A DNA stretch of 64,000 nt from NCBI RefSeq assembly GCF_014268745.2, contig NZ_JABWRB020000001.1, forward strand, positions 2,604,001-2,668,000. Direction: 5' to 3'. Every line of letters starts with the position of its first letter. Position 1 is the first letter of the stretch. Of the stretch, positions 54,618 through 63,221 are shown piece by piece. The stretch is from Pseudomonas zanjanensis (GTDB lineage: Bacteria; Pseudomonadota; Gammaproteobacteria; Pseudomonadales; Pseudomonadaceae). A program made the translations under genes and the position numbers. The notes beneath the pieces were generated by a model, which was given only the letters and a program-made list of their open reading frames with translations, searched no databases and was not told the origin of the DNA.

Positions 54618-54676
54618 GCCCCACAAGAACTATAGTTGAGCAACGCCAGCCTTTTCATTTCAGGAGAACGCCGATC

Positions 54677-55540
54677 ATGCAAGCCATTCGCAGCATCCTG
54701 GTGGTCATCGAGCCCGAACATGCGGAAAGCCTGGCGCTCAAGCGCGCCAAACTGATCGCCGGGGTGACCCAGGCCCACCTGCACTTGTTGGTGTGCGACA
54801 GAAAACATGACCATGCCGGCCTGCTCAGCGTGCTCAAGAGCGCATTGCTGGCCGACGGCTACAGCGTCACCACCGAGCAAGCCTGGAACGAAAGCCTCTA
54901 CGAAACCATCATCGACGTGCAACAGGCAGAAGGTTGCGGGCTGGTGATCAAACAGCATCTCCCCGACAGCCCATTGAAAAAGGCCCTGCTGACCCCGGCG
55001 GACTGGAAACTGCTACGCCATTGCCCAACCCCGGTGCTGCTGGTGAAAACCGCCGGTTCCTGGAAAGACAAGGTGATCCTCGCCGCCGTCGATGTTGGCA
55101 ATGCCGACGGCGAGCATCGCCACCTGCATTCCACCATCATCGACCATGGCTACGACATCGCCCTTCTCGCCAAGGCGCACCTGCATGTGATCAGCGCCCA
55201 CCCCTCGCCAATGCTCTCGTCCGCCGACCCGACGTTCCAGCTCAAGGAAACCATCGAGGCCCGCTACCGCGAGCAATGCCGGGCGTTCCAGGCCGAATTC
55301 GACATCGACGACCAGCATCTGCACATCGAAGAAGGCCCGGCGGACGTCTTGATTCCATACATGGCGCGCAAGCTGCAGGCGGCGGTGACGGTCATTGGCA
55401 CCGTGGCCCGCTCGGGGTTGTCCGGGGTGCTGATCGGCAACACCGCCGAGGCTGTGCTCGACACGCTGGAAAGCGATGTGCTGGTGCTCAAGCCCCAGGA
55501 GGTGGAGGATCATCTGGTGGAGTTGGCGGTCAAGGATTGA
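54677..55540 (+). CDS. Tandem universal stress protein (UspE-like)
   Basis: A 287-residue cytoplasmic protein of two Usp domains (about 4-140 and 145-285). The second domain keeps the ATP-binding G-x2-G-x9-G pattern in GTVARSGLSGVLIGNTAEAVLD; the first lacks it. In P. aeruginosa several Usp proteins are Anr-induced and support survival without oxygen, so the perfect Anr box upstream suggests the same here. An AGGAG box lies 10 bases before the ATG. Confidence 0.93.
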   Translation: MQAIRSILVVIEPEHAESLALKRAKLIAGVTQAHLHLLVCDRKHDHAGLLSVLKSALLADGYSVTTEQAWNESLYETIIDVQQAEGCGLVIKQHLPDSPLKKALLTPADWKLLRHCPTPVLLVKTAGSWKDKVILAAVDVGNADGEHRHLHSTIIDHGYDIALLAKAHLHVISAHPSPMLSSADPTFQLKETIEARYREQCRAFQAEFDIDDQHLHIEEGPADVLIPYMARKLQAAVTVIGTVARSGLSGVLIGNTAEAVLDTLESDVLVLKPQEVEDHLVELAVKD

Positions 55541-55562
55541 ATAGACGCTGGCGATAAAGCTC

Positions 55563-55706
55563 TTGTGGCGAGGGAGCTTGCTCCCGCTCGGCTGCGCAGC
55601 AGACGCCTGGATTTGTCAGGGCCAGGAAATTTTCCAGGTCAAGAGCGAGGGCCGCTTCGCCCGAGGCGTCGGACCGTCCCAGCGGGAGCAAGCTCCCTCG
55701 CCACAA
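55563..55706. repeat. REP doublet, family A, long loop
   Basis: Arms TTGTGGCGAGGGAGCTTGCT and reverse complement, 144 bases in all; the loop contains CGCTTCGCCCGAGGCGTCGG, also found in the copy at 33399. It lies between the convergent Usp and DUF1289 genes. Confidence 0.9.
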
Positions 55707-55748
55707 AGCGCCCTGGCACAAAAGCTCCTATGCACAAATGGCTGGTGG

Positions 55749-56219
55749 TCAGCCGCCAATCGCATCCTTCAGGAACCCCGGCGCTATGTAGCGCTGGTAA
55801 TGGGCTTCGGACAGAAGGAAAAACTCCCGATCAATGGCATCGCGCAGGTCCGGCAGTTCCCAATCGCGAAATTCCGGCATCAACACCATGCCGTAGGCTT
55901 CCAGGTTATTGATCACCCGCGCGCCCCGGGCGATCAACTGATAGGCCCAGCAGTATTGCGACTGGTGCGGCACGAAGCGGATCTTGCGTGATTCCAGTTG
56001 CTGGCGCAGCAATCCGGGGTCGAAAACCTCCAACTTGGCCACCATCACCTGCACCAACAGCTGTTCGAGCCGCATCCACACCGCGCGTTTTTCCTCCTCG
56101 TTGTAGCCGTTCCAGTGGATCACTTCATGGTGGAACCGCTTGCAGCCACGGCACACCAAGTCACCATAGACAGTGGAGCAAAGGCCGACGCAAGGGGTCT
56201 TGATGAGCTGGTTGGGCAT
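55749..56219 (-). CDS. DUF1289-domain protein
   Basis: A 156-residue protein. The N-terminal DUF1289 domain holds a small Cys cluster (TPCVGLCSTVYGDLVCRGCK, then RFHHEVIHWNGYNEEEKRAVW), a probable metal site. The C-terminal 90 residues (RQQLESRKIRFVPHQSQYCW; EFRDWELPDLRDAIDREFFL) are an extra domain I cannot name. The start at 56219 has no good ribosome site; a TTG 18 bases upstream is an alternative. Divergent from acnB. Confidence 0.83.
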   Translation of the reverse strand: MPNQLIKTPCVGLCSTVYGDLVCRGCKRFHHEVIHWNGYNEEEKRAVWMRLEQLLVQVMVAKLEVFDPGLLRQQLESRKIRFVPHQSQYCWAYQLIARGARVINNLEAYGMVLMPEFRDWELPDLRDAIDREFFLLSEAHYQRYIAPGFLKDAIGG

Positions 56220-56305
56220 AAGGAAACGCACACGCAAAAACAGGACAGGCCCGCATGTTAGCCCTTTGTCTAAGATTGATCACCCCTCAAACTTCCCGGC
56301 CCAAC

Positions 56306-56334
56306 TTACCTTTAATTTTTTTTTCCCGTAGAAT
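56306..56334 (+). promoter_or_regulatory. Probable sigma-70 promoter of acnB
   Basis: TTACCT (56306-56311) and TAGAAT (56329-56334) with a 17-base spacer that includes a T-run. Transcription from about 56341 would give a leader of roughly 285 bases before the acnB GTG. Confidence 0.6.
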
Positions 56335-56365
56335 CAGCCAGCCTTTTAAGGCGCCAATGTCCGTT

Positions 56366-56504
56366 AGAAGCTGTTTTCAAAGCGTCACGAGCACAGTCGT
56401 TCCTTCAGAGCGGTGTTGGCGAAGGGTCTTTCCAGCGGGGAAAGCCCAACGCCAACCCTCATCAGCTCCCGTTCTGCAGGCGTAAAACTTTGAAAGCAGC
56501 TTCT
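56366..56504 (+). promoter_or_regulatory. Structured RNA element in the acnB leader
   Basis: AGAAGCTGTTTTCAAAG (56366-56382) pairs over all 17 positions with 56488-56504; the only non-Watson-Crick pair is a G-U. Enclosed is a second strong hairpin: GUUGGCG (56415-56421) with CGCCAAC (56450-56456), and inside it GGG/CCC plus CUUUCC/GGAAAG around a 5-base loop at 56434-56438. The element ends 122 bases before the start codon. It may be a cis-regulator of acnB or the precursor of a small RNA; I recognise no known family. Confidence 0.6.
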
Positions 56505-56626
56505 GTGAGGAACTCCGGCAACTCTGGCGTGGAGGCCCAAAAAGCCCCCTGACGCGCATGAGTGCCGTGAGTTTCTGGATGAGCGTCCCGGACACCCATT
56601 TGGGACCACTGATGAGGGTAATAACT

Positions 56627-59236
56627 GTGCTTGAAGCCTACCGCAAACATATCGAAGAGCGTGCAGCCCTGGGTATCGTTCCCCAGCCGCTTAACGCCGA
56701 ACAAACCGCAGGCCTGATCGAGCTGCTGAAAAATCCTCCGGCTGGCGAAGAAGCTTTCCTCGTTGACCTGATCACCAATCGCGTTCCGCCTGGAGTCGAC
56801 GAAGCCGCCTACGTCAAGGCCGGTTTCCTGTCCGCCCTGGCCAAGGGCCAGGCCCAATCCCCTCTGCTGGACAAGAAGCGTGCCGTCGAACTGCTCGGCA
56901 CCATGCAGGGCGGCTACAACATCGTGACCCTGGTGGAGCTGCTGGACGACGCCGAGCTGGCGCCAGTCGCCGCCGAAGAACTCAAGCACACCCTGCTGAT
57001 GTTCGATGCCTTCCACGACGTGGCTGAAAAAGCCAAGAACGGCAACGTTCACGCCAAGGCCGTGCTGCAATCCTGGGCTGACGGCGAGTGGTTCAAGAAG
57101 CGCCCGGTGCTGGCCGACAAGATCAGCCTGCGCGTGTTCAAGGTCACCGGCGAAACCAACACCGACGACCTGTCCCCTGCCCCGGACGCCTGGTCCCGCC
57201 CGGACATCCCGCTGCACGCCCTGGCCATGCTGAAAATGGCCCGTGACGGCATCGTTCCGGACGAGCAAGGCAAGACCGGCCCGATGAAGCAGATCGAAGA
57301 AATGCGCGGCCAAGGCTTCCCGATCGCCTACGTCGGTGACGTGGTCGGTACCGGCTCCTCGCGTAAATCGGCAACCAACTCGGTGCTGTGGTTCTTCGGT
57401 GACGACATTCCTTACGTGCCGAACAAGCGTGCTGGCGGTTTCTGCTTCGGCAGCAAGATCGCTCCGATCTTCTACAACACCATGGAAGATGCCGGCGCAC
57501 TGCCCATCGAGTTCGACGTGTCGAACATGAACATGGGCGACGTGATCGACCTGTACCCTCATGCCGGCAAGGTCTGCAAGCACGGTACCGACGAAGTCAT
57601 CACCACCTTCGAAATGAAGACCCCGGTGCTGTTGGATGAAGTCCGCGCTGGCGGCCGTATTCCGCTGATCATTGGCCGTGGCCTGACCGAGAAGGCTCGC
57701 GCAGAGCTGGGCCTGCCAGCGTTCGACCTGTTCAAGAAGCCTGAAGCACCGGCTGAAAGCACCAAGGGTTTCACCCTGGCGCAGAAGATGGTCGGCAAGG
57801 CCTGCGGCCTGGCAGAAGGCCAAGGCGTACGCCCTGGCACCTACTGCGAACCGAAAATGACCACCGTGGGTTCCCAGGACACCACCGGTCCAATGACCCG
57901 TGACGAACTGAAAGACCTGGCGTGCCTGGGCTTCTCGGCTGACCTGGTGATGCAGTCCTTCTGCCACACCGCGGCCTATCCGAAGCCGATCGACGTGACC
58001 ACCCATCACACCCTGCCTGACTTCATCATGACCCGCGGCGGCGTTTCCCTGCGTCCGGGCGACGGCATCATCCACTCGTGGCTGAACCGCATGCTGCTGC
58101 CAGACACCGTGGGTACCGGCGGTGACTCCCACACCCGTTTCCCGATGGGCATCTCGTTCCCGGCCGGTTCCGGCCTGGTCGCGTTCGCCGCTGCCACCGG
58201 CGTCATGCCGCTGGACATGCCGGAATCGATCCTGGTGCGCTTCAAAGGCAAGATGAAACCTGGCATCACCCTGCGTGACCTGGTTCATGCCATTCCGTAC
58301 TTCGCCATCCAGAACGGTCTGCTGACCGTCGAGAAGAAAGGCAAGAAAAACGCCTTCTCCGGCCGCATCCTGGAAATCGAAGGCCTGGAAGGCTTGACCC
58401 TGGAACAGGCTTTCGAACTGTCCGACGCCTCGGCCGAACGTTCGGCTGCCGGTTGCACCATCAAGCTGTCGAAAGAGTCGATCACCGAGTACCTGCAATC
58501 GAACATCACCCTGCTGCGCTGGATGATCGGCGAAGGCTACGGTGATGCACGTACCCTGGAACGTCGCGCCCAAGCGATGGAAGCCTGGATCGCCAACCCG
58601 CAACTGATGGAAGCCGATGCCGACGCCGAATACGCCGAAGTCATCGAAATCGACTTGGCCGACATCAGCGAGCCTGTGCTCTGCGCGCCGAACGATCCGG
58701 ACGACGCCCGTCTGCTGTCCAGCGTTGCTGGCGAGAAGATCGACGAAGTGTTCATCGGTTCGTGCATGACCAACATCGGTCACTTCCGCGCTGCCGGTAA
58801 GCTGCTGGAGCAGGTCAAGGGCCAACTGCCAACCCGTCTGTGGCTGTCGCCACCGACCAAGATGGACGCTCACCAGCTCACCGAAGAAGGCTACTACGGC
58901 ATCTACGGCAAGGCCGGTGCACGGATGGAAATGCCAGGCTGCTCGCTGTGCATGGGTAACCAGGCACGCGTCGAGCCGAACTCCACCGTGGTGTCGACAT
59001 CGACCCGTAACTTCCCGAACCGTCTGGGTGACGGCGCGAACGTCTACCTGGCTTCGGCCGAACTGGCGTCCGTTGCGTCGATCCTGGGTCGCCTGCCGAC
59101 CGTCGAGGAGTACATGGAATACGCCGGCAAGATCGACAGCATGGCAGCGGACGTGTACCGCTACCTGAGCTTCGATCAGATCGCCGAGTTCCGTGAAGCG
59201 GCGGCAAACGCCAACATCCCGGTCGTTCAAGCCTAA
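56627..59236 (+). CDS. acnB: Aconitate hydratase B
   Basis: An 869-residue TCA-cycle enzyme interconverting citrate and isocitrate. The [4Fe-4S] ligands are Cys713 ([10 protein letters not shown]), Cys772 and Cys775 ([12 protein letters not shown]). Its N-terminal HEAT-like domain starts [20 protein letters not shown]; the swivelling domain precedes the Fe-S core, the AcnB order. The start is a GTG at 56627 with a GAGGG box 9 bases upstream; a longer frame from 56558 does not match family N-termini. AcnB apo-protein in other bacteria binds mRNA when iron is short, which is notable beside the structured leader. Confidence 0.97.
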   Translation: MLEAYRKHIEERAALGIVPQPLNAEQTAGLIELLKNPPAGEEAFLVDLITNRVPPGVDEAAYVKAGFLSALAKGQAQSPLLDKKRAVELLGTMQGGYNIVTLVELLDDAELAPVAAEELKHTLLMFDAFHDVAEKAKNGNVHAKAVLQSWADGEWFKKRPVLADKISLRVFKVTGETNTDDLSPAPDAWSRPDIPLHALAMLKMARDGIVPDEQGKTGPMKQIEEMRGQGFPIAYVGDVVGTGSSRKSATNSVLWFFGDDIPYVPNKRAGGFCFGSKIAPIFYNTMEDAGALPIEFDVSNMNMGDVIDLYPHAGKVCKHGTDEVITTFEMKTPVLLDEVRAGGRIPLIIGRGLTEKARAELGLPAFDLFKKPEAPAESTKGFTLAQKMVGKACGLAEGQGVRPGTYCEPKMTTVGSQDTTGPMTRDELKDLACLGFSADLVMQSFCHTAAYPKPIDVTTHHTLPDFIMTRGGVSLRPGDGIIHSWLNRMLLPDTVGTGGDSHTRFPMGISFPAGSGLVAFAAATGVMPLDMPESILVRFKGKMKPGITLRDLVHAIPYFAIQNGLLTVEKKGKKNAFSGRILEIEGLEGLTLEQAFELSDASAERSAAGCTIKLSKESITEYLQSNITLLRWMIGEGYGDARTLERRAQAMEAWIANPQLMEADADAEYAEVIEIDLADISEPVLCAPNDPDDARLLSSVAGEKIDEVFIGSCMTNIGHFRAAGKLLEQVKGQLPTRLWLSPPTKMDAHQLTEEGYYGIYGKAGARMEMPGCSLCMGNQARVEPNSTVVSTSTRNFPNRLGDGANVYLASAELASVASILGRLPTVEEYMEYAGKIDSMAADVYRYLSFDQIAEFREAAANANIPVVQA

Positions 59237-59256
59237 CGCTTAAAACGCCCGACTAA

Positions 59257-59292
59257 AAACGCCGCCCTTCTTGCGAGGGGCGGCGTTTTTTT
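59257..59292 (+). terminator. Intrinsic terminator of acnB
   Basis: AAACGCCGCCC-10 nt-GGGCGGCGTTT with a T-run (TTTTTTT) following. It lies 20 bases after the acnB stop. Confidence 0.93.
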
Positions 59293-59330
59293 ATGGCTTG
59301 TTTATTTCGATGCCCGGCGAGCCACCGCTA

Positions 59331-59486
59331 TCGCGAGCAGGCTCGCTCCCACATTGGATTTTCAGCGAACACAAAATTCATATACACCGCAAAACCTGTG
59401 GGAGCGGGCTTGCTCGCGAAGAGGCCGGCCCATCCAACATCTTCATCGACTGTGACACCGCCTTCGCGAGCAGGCTCGCTCCCACA
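59331..59486. repeat. Cluster of three family B REPs
   Basis: Three units in alternating orientation: 59331-59353 (reverse), 59397-59420 (forward) and 59463-59486 (reverse). The middle unit can pair with either neighbour. The cluster fills the gap between the convergent acnB and transporter genes. Confidence 0.9.
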
Positions 59487-59496
59487 AAAAAACAGG

Positions 59497-60777
59497 TCAC
59501 GCCAGGAAGGAATAGACCAGCGCGGTAATCGCCACCAACCCCACCAACATCACAAAGACATTGGAAGCCTGACCGCGATAGCGGGCCATGGCCGGGACTT
59601 TGCGGATGGCATACATCGGCATCAGGAACAGAATGGCCGCGATAACCGGGCCGCCCAGGGTTTCGATCATGCCCAGGATGCTCGGGTTGAGGGTGGCGAC
59701 GATCCAGCACACCACCAGCATGAACGCTGCGGTGAGGCGGTCCAGGGTCTTGGGGGCCGGGCGGCGGCCGCTCTTGACGATCAGGCCCTTGAGGCCTTCG
59801 CTGGCGCCGATGTAGTGCCCCAGGAACGATTTGGAGATGGCAACAAACGCAATCAGCGGCGCGGCAAAGGCGATGGTCGGGTTGCTGAAGTGGTTGGCCA
59901 GGTACGACAGGATCGACAGGTTCTGCGCCTTGGCCTCGGCCAGTTGCGCCGGGGTCAGGGTCAGCACGCAACTGAACACGAAAAACAACACCATCACCAC
60001 CATCAGCACATGGGCGCGCGACAGGATCTGCGAACTGCGTTCCTCGGCGTTATCGCCATAGCGACGCTTCTGGTCCACCGCAAACGCCGAGATGATCGGC
60101 GAATGGTTGAACGAGAACACCATCACCGGGATTGCCAGCCACAAGGTATGCAACAACGCCGACGGTGCAGGCGGCGTCGACGCCGTGGTCAGGATGCCGC
60201 CGCTCCAGTGGGGAATCAGGAACACCGCAAGAAATAGCAGCGCCACGATGAACGGATAGACCATCAGGCTCATGGCCTTGACGATCGCCTGCTCGCCGCA
60301 GCGGACCACCGCCAGCAGGCCCAGGATCAGCACCAGGGACAGCACGACCCGAGGAGGCGGCTGGATGTGCAACTGATGCTCCAGGAAACTGCCCACCGTG
60401 TTGGTCAGCGCCACGCTGTAGATCAGCAGGATCGGGAAAATGGCAAAGAAGTACAAAAGCGTGATCAGCGCGCCGGCCTTGAGTCCGAAATGCTCCTCAA
60501 CCACCTCAGTGATGTCCGCGCCATCACGACCGGACAACACGAAACGGGTCAGGCCCCGGTGGGCATAAAACGTCATGGGGAACGCCAGCAACGCCAGGAT
60601 CAGCAGCGGCCAAAAACCGCCCAGGCCCGCGTTGATCGGTAAGAACAGAGTGCCTGCACCGATGGCGGTGCCAAACAGGCCCAGCATCCAGGTGGTGTCG
60701 TGGCGACTCCATTGGCTGAGGGTGGCTGGGACTGTCGTTTCAAAGCGCTCTTCGACGCTATTGGCCTGATCATTCAT
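59497..60777 (-). CDS. HAAAP-family amino-acid transporter (SdaC/serine-threonine type)
   Basis: A 426-residue, 11-helix proton-amino-acid symporter of the hydroxy/aromatic amino acid permease family. Family features: GLFGTAIGAGTLFLPINAGLGG in helix 1, VMVFSFNHSPIISAFAVDQK in the middle, and FVAISKSFLGHYIGASEGLK. The FNHSPIISAF block is typical of SdaC/TdcC-like serine or threonine transporters. Start 60777 (MNDQANSVEERF) has a GGAG box 9-10 bases upstream; the longer frame has no ribosome site. Serine is the best guess for substrate. Confidence 0.9.
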   Translation of the reverse strand: MNDQANSVEERFETTVPATLSQWSRHDTTWMLGLFGTAIGAGTLFLPINAGLGGFWPLLILALLAFPMTFYAHRGLTRFVLSGRDGADITEVVEEHFGLKAGALITLLYFFAIFPILLIYSVALTNTVGSFLEHQLHIQPPPRVVLSLVLILGLLAVVRCGEQAIVKAMSLMVYPFIVALLFLAVFLIPHWSGGILTTASTPPAPSALLHTLWLAIPVMVFSFNHSPIISAFAVDQKRRYGDNAEERSSQILSRAHVLMVVMVLFFVFSCVLTLTPAQLAEAKAQNLSILSYLANHFSNPTIAFAAPLIAFVAISKSFLGHYIGASEGLKGLIVKSGRRPAPKTLDRLTAAFMLVVCWIVATLNPSILGMIETLGGPVIAAILFLMPMYAIRKVPAMARYRGQASNVFVMLVGLVAITALVYSFLA

Positions 60778-60960
60778 CCGGTCGGATCTCCGCTTTCCGG
60801 TCACATGCACCCGGTCAGGACGAGTCGGAAAACCCCGACAGGCAGCGCCCTGGCCGAAACAGGGGCGCGATTGTCCGGGATTAGCGAGCAGAAGCAAAGA
60901 CTTAGCTGAGGAGCGGTTATGCGGATCAGATGGCTGTCATAAAAATGGTCCCCGTATTTC

Positions 60961-60986
60961 CCTGTCTTCCTGTCTTCCTGTCTTCC
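60961..60986. repeat. Short tandem repeat: three copies of CCTGTCTT
   Basis: CCTGTCTT is repeated three times without interruption (60961-60984) and followed by CC, then directly by a REP arm starting with CTGTGGGAG. Confidence 0.9.
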
Positions 60987-61080
60987 CTGTGGGAGCAAAG
61001 CTTGCTCGCGATAGCGCAAGATCAGTCGACATTTATGCTGAAGGTGCCATCGCCATCGCGAGCAAGCTTTGCTCCCACAG
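60987..61080. repeat. REP doublet, family B variant with AAAGC core
   Basis: Both arms carry GGAGCAAAGCTTGCTCGCG in place of the usual GGAGCGAGCTTGCTCGCG, so the same length change is present in both halves. Confidence 0.9.
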
Positions 61081-61188
61081 ACAAGAGGATCCAAAAATGA
61101 ATCCAAAAAGCCCAAGCTCCCCCTGCCCCCGACTCCTACAATCAGGTTGAATACCTGATGTTCGACAAAGCGCCCACAGGAGCCCAGC

Positions 61189-62142
61189 ATGACCGCAACC
61201 GTTCTGGTACTGGTTGAAACCGTCAATGAATACCTGCCGATTCTCGAGCGGCAGGGTTACCACTTGGAATTGGCGCCCACGCCGGCCGAACGCAAGACCG
61301 CGATCTTCGAACACGGTGAACGCTTCAGCGCAGTGCTGACCCGTGGCCCCCTGGGTTTGACGGCGGAAGAAATCGCCGCCCTGCCCAACCTGCAGATCAT
61401 CTGCGTGATCGGCGCCGGCTACGAGCAGGTAGACCTGCAGGCCGCACGCAACCGGGGCCTCGTGGTGACCAACGGCGCCGGGGTCAACGCGTCGTCGGTG
61501 GCCGACCATGCCATGGCGCTGCTGCTGGCGCTGGTGCGTGACATTCCCCGGGCCGACGCGAGTGTGCGCCGGGGCGAGTGGGCCAAGGTCATGCGCCCCT
61601 CCCTGGCCGGCAAGCGCCTGGGTGTGCTGGGCCTGGGCGCGGTGGGCATGGCGATCGCCAAGCGGGCCGCCCTCGGCTTCGACATGAACGTCAGCTACCA
61701 CAATCGGCGGATGCGCAACGACGTGCCGTACACCTTCTGCGCCACGCCCACGGAACTGGCCCGGGTCTCGGACTTTCTGATCGTCGCCACGCCCGGCGGC
61801 CTGGACACCCGGCAATTGATCAACAAACAGGCCCTTGATGCCCTGGGCCCCCATGGTTTCCTGGTGAACATCGCTCGCGCCAGCGTGGTCGCCACCACCG
61901 ACCTGATCCACGCCCTGGAACATCGACGGATCGCCGGAGCCGCCCTGGACGTGTTCGACCACGAGCCCGAAGTGCCAGACGCGCTGAAACACCTGCCCAA
62001 CGTCGTGCTGACTCCCCATGTGGCTGGCCTGTCGCCGGAAGCGACGCGGGGCACGGTGGAGCTGGTGGGCCAGAACCTGAACGCATTCTTTTCCGGCAAA
62101 CCGGTGCTGACGCCGGTGCCGCTACCCGACCCGCAGCCTTAA
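61189..62142 (+). CDS. D-isomer-specific 2-hydroxyacid dehydrogenase (hydroxypyruvate/glyoxylate reductase-like)
   Basis: A 317-residue NAD(P)-dependent dehydrogenase. The cofactor loop is LGVLGLGAVGMAIAKRAALG, followed by Asn-Arg-Arg (YHNRRMR), where the basic residues favour NADPH. Catalytic residues: Arg in VNIARASVV, Glu in DVFDHEPEVP and His in LTPHVAGLSPE. The ISS is CAGGAG 6-7 bases upstream. Likely substrates are glyoxylate, hydroxypyruvate or 2-ketogluconate-like acids; the exact one is not readable. Its last 4 bases overlap the convergent tssA stop. Confidence 0.92.
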   Translation: MTATVLVLVETVNEYLPILERQGYHLELAPTPAERKTAIFEHGERFSAVLTRGPLGLTAEEIAALPNLQIICVIGAGYEQVDLQAARNRGLVVTNGAGVNASSVADHAMALLLALVRDIPRADASVRRGEWAKVMRPSLAGKRLGVLGLGAVGMAIAKRAALGFDMNVSYHNRRMRNDVPYTFCATPTELARVSDFLIVATPGGLDTRQLINKQALDALGPHGFLVNIARASVVATTDLIHALEHRRIAGAALDVFDHEPEVPDALKHLPNVVLTPHVAGLSPEATRGTVELVGQNLNAFFSGKPVLTPVPLPDPQP

Positions 62143-63221
62143 AGCACCCCTAGCAGGGTCCACAACCGCCGGGACTCGGCATCGGCACTGATCAGTTCAC
62201 CCAACAGCTCGCTCAGCGGCTTGTTGCCCCACTCCACCCCGCGCCGGATCAGGTAGGGCACCGGGCTGTGGGGCTCGGTGCGGGCCAGGTAACCGGCGAT
62301 CACCAGCAACTGCCGGTAGGCCTCTTCACGATTGGCCGGCTCCTGGAAGACCTGGGCCACTGCCGCCTGTGGCTGGGATGTCGGTGACGTAGCCGCCGGG
62401 TCCGTTTGCACCGGCACGACGGTGGGTTGCTGTGGGTGCATCGCGATGAACTCCTCTACCAGTGTCAGCAACGCCTGCATCACGTCCTGCAAGGATTTGT
62501 AACCCGGCGCCAGGTTGCCCAGGTAAGCGTCGCTCCAGGCTTCGAGCCGTTGCAGGTGCTGCAGGCTCAACATCAGGCTGCCCTGGCGATGCAACCAGAA
62601 CGACAAGGGTGTGCCGCGAATCAGTTCGCTGAGTTTCTTGTGATCGTTGCGCGCCGCTTCCGCCGAGGCCTTGGCGTTCTTGCTGTCGTTGACCAATACC
62701 TGCTGGCGCTGCAAGCGTTGCCAGTCGTCCAGGCAGAAACTGGCAAACGTCGGGTCCCGGCCATCGAGCAATGGCACCCGCGTCAGTAGCACTTCGCTGT
62801 AGCGACGGGCCAGCCACTCCAGCGGAATCACCCGCCACGACTGGTCGCCTTCGTCGGCTTGAGGGTGCAATTGCTCCGGGTAGCGCTCGCACAGCCCCGC
62901 CACCAGCGCCAGGCTGCCCGGCAATCCCTCCAGCCCGGCCATGTGCAGCCAGGCCTCCCCCAGCCAGGCGCTGATCATCAGGTCCTTGCTGCGCTCCAGC
63001 AGCAGCGTGCTCGCGAGCCGCTCCAGGTCCGGCCACAGGGCACGCTTGATCGAAGACTGCCACACGCCGGTGGGCAGGCTGGTGTCGTCCTCCCGACGCA
63101 ATTCGCGCAACTGATCGTATTCCGGTTCGTAGCGCAGGTCCTGGCCACAGGGCGATTCGGCGCTGATCGGCTCAAGCAACTGAGTGACCCGTTCCGGCAA
63201 AGGCGATATCGGCAAGCTCAC
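62139..63221 (-). CDS. tssA: Type VI secretion protein TssA (ImpA family)
   Basis: A 360-residue protein. The N-terminal ImpA_N domain (about 8-125) has LLEPISAESPCGQDLRYEPE and WQSSIKRALWPDLERLASTL with SKDLMISAWLGEAWLHMAGL; the C-terminal part ends NREEAYRQLLVIAGYLARTE, PHSPVPYLIRRGVEWGNKPL. TssA helps recruit and prime the baseplate and tail of the secretion machine. The start is a GTG at 63221 overlapping the tssM stop (GTGA), preceded by GAGGAGGG. It is the last gene of a leftward T6SS transcript. Confidence 0.94.
   Translation of the reverse strand: MSLPISPLPERVTQLLEPISAESPCGQDLRYEPEYDQLRELRREDDTSLPTGVWQSSIKRALWPDLERLASTLLLERSKDLMISAWLGEAWLHMAGLEGLPGSLALVAGLCERYPEQLHPQADEGDQSWRVIPLEWLARRYSEVLLTRVPLLDGRDPTFASFCLDDWQRLQRQQVLVNDSKNAKASAEAARNDHKKLSELIRGTPLSFWLHRQGSLMLSLQHLQRLEAWSDAYLGNLAPGYKSLQDVMQALLTLVEEFIAMHPQQPTVVPVQTDPAATSPTSQPQAAVAQVFQEPANREEAYRQLLVIAGYLARTEPHSPVPYLIRRGVEWGNKPLSELLGELISADAESRRLWTLLGVL

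Larger units (their letters stand above)
60778..61188. other. Intergenic region between divergent transporter and dehydrogenase genes
   Basis: 411 bases without a gene. It holds the transporter promoter side (60778-60960), a three-copy octamer repeat (60961-60986), a variant family B REP doublet (60987-61080), and about 108 bases before the dehydrogenase gene, including a CAGGAG ribosome site. Confidence 0.6.

Noticed and set aside
56462..59230. A 922-residue open frame on the minus strand
   Set aside because: It is the mirror of acnB with the same codon-position GC bias; no motif or ribosome site supports it.
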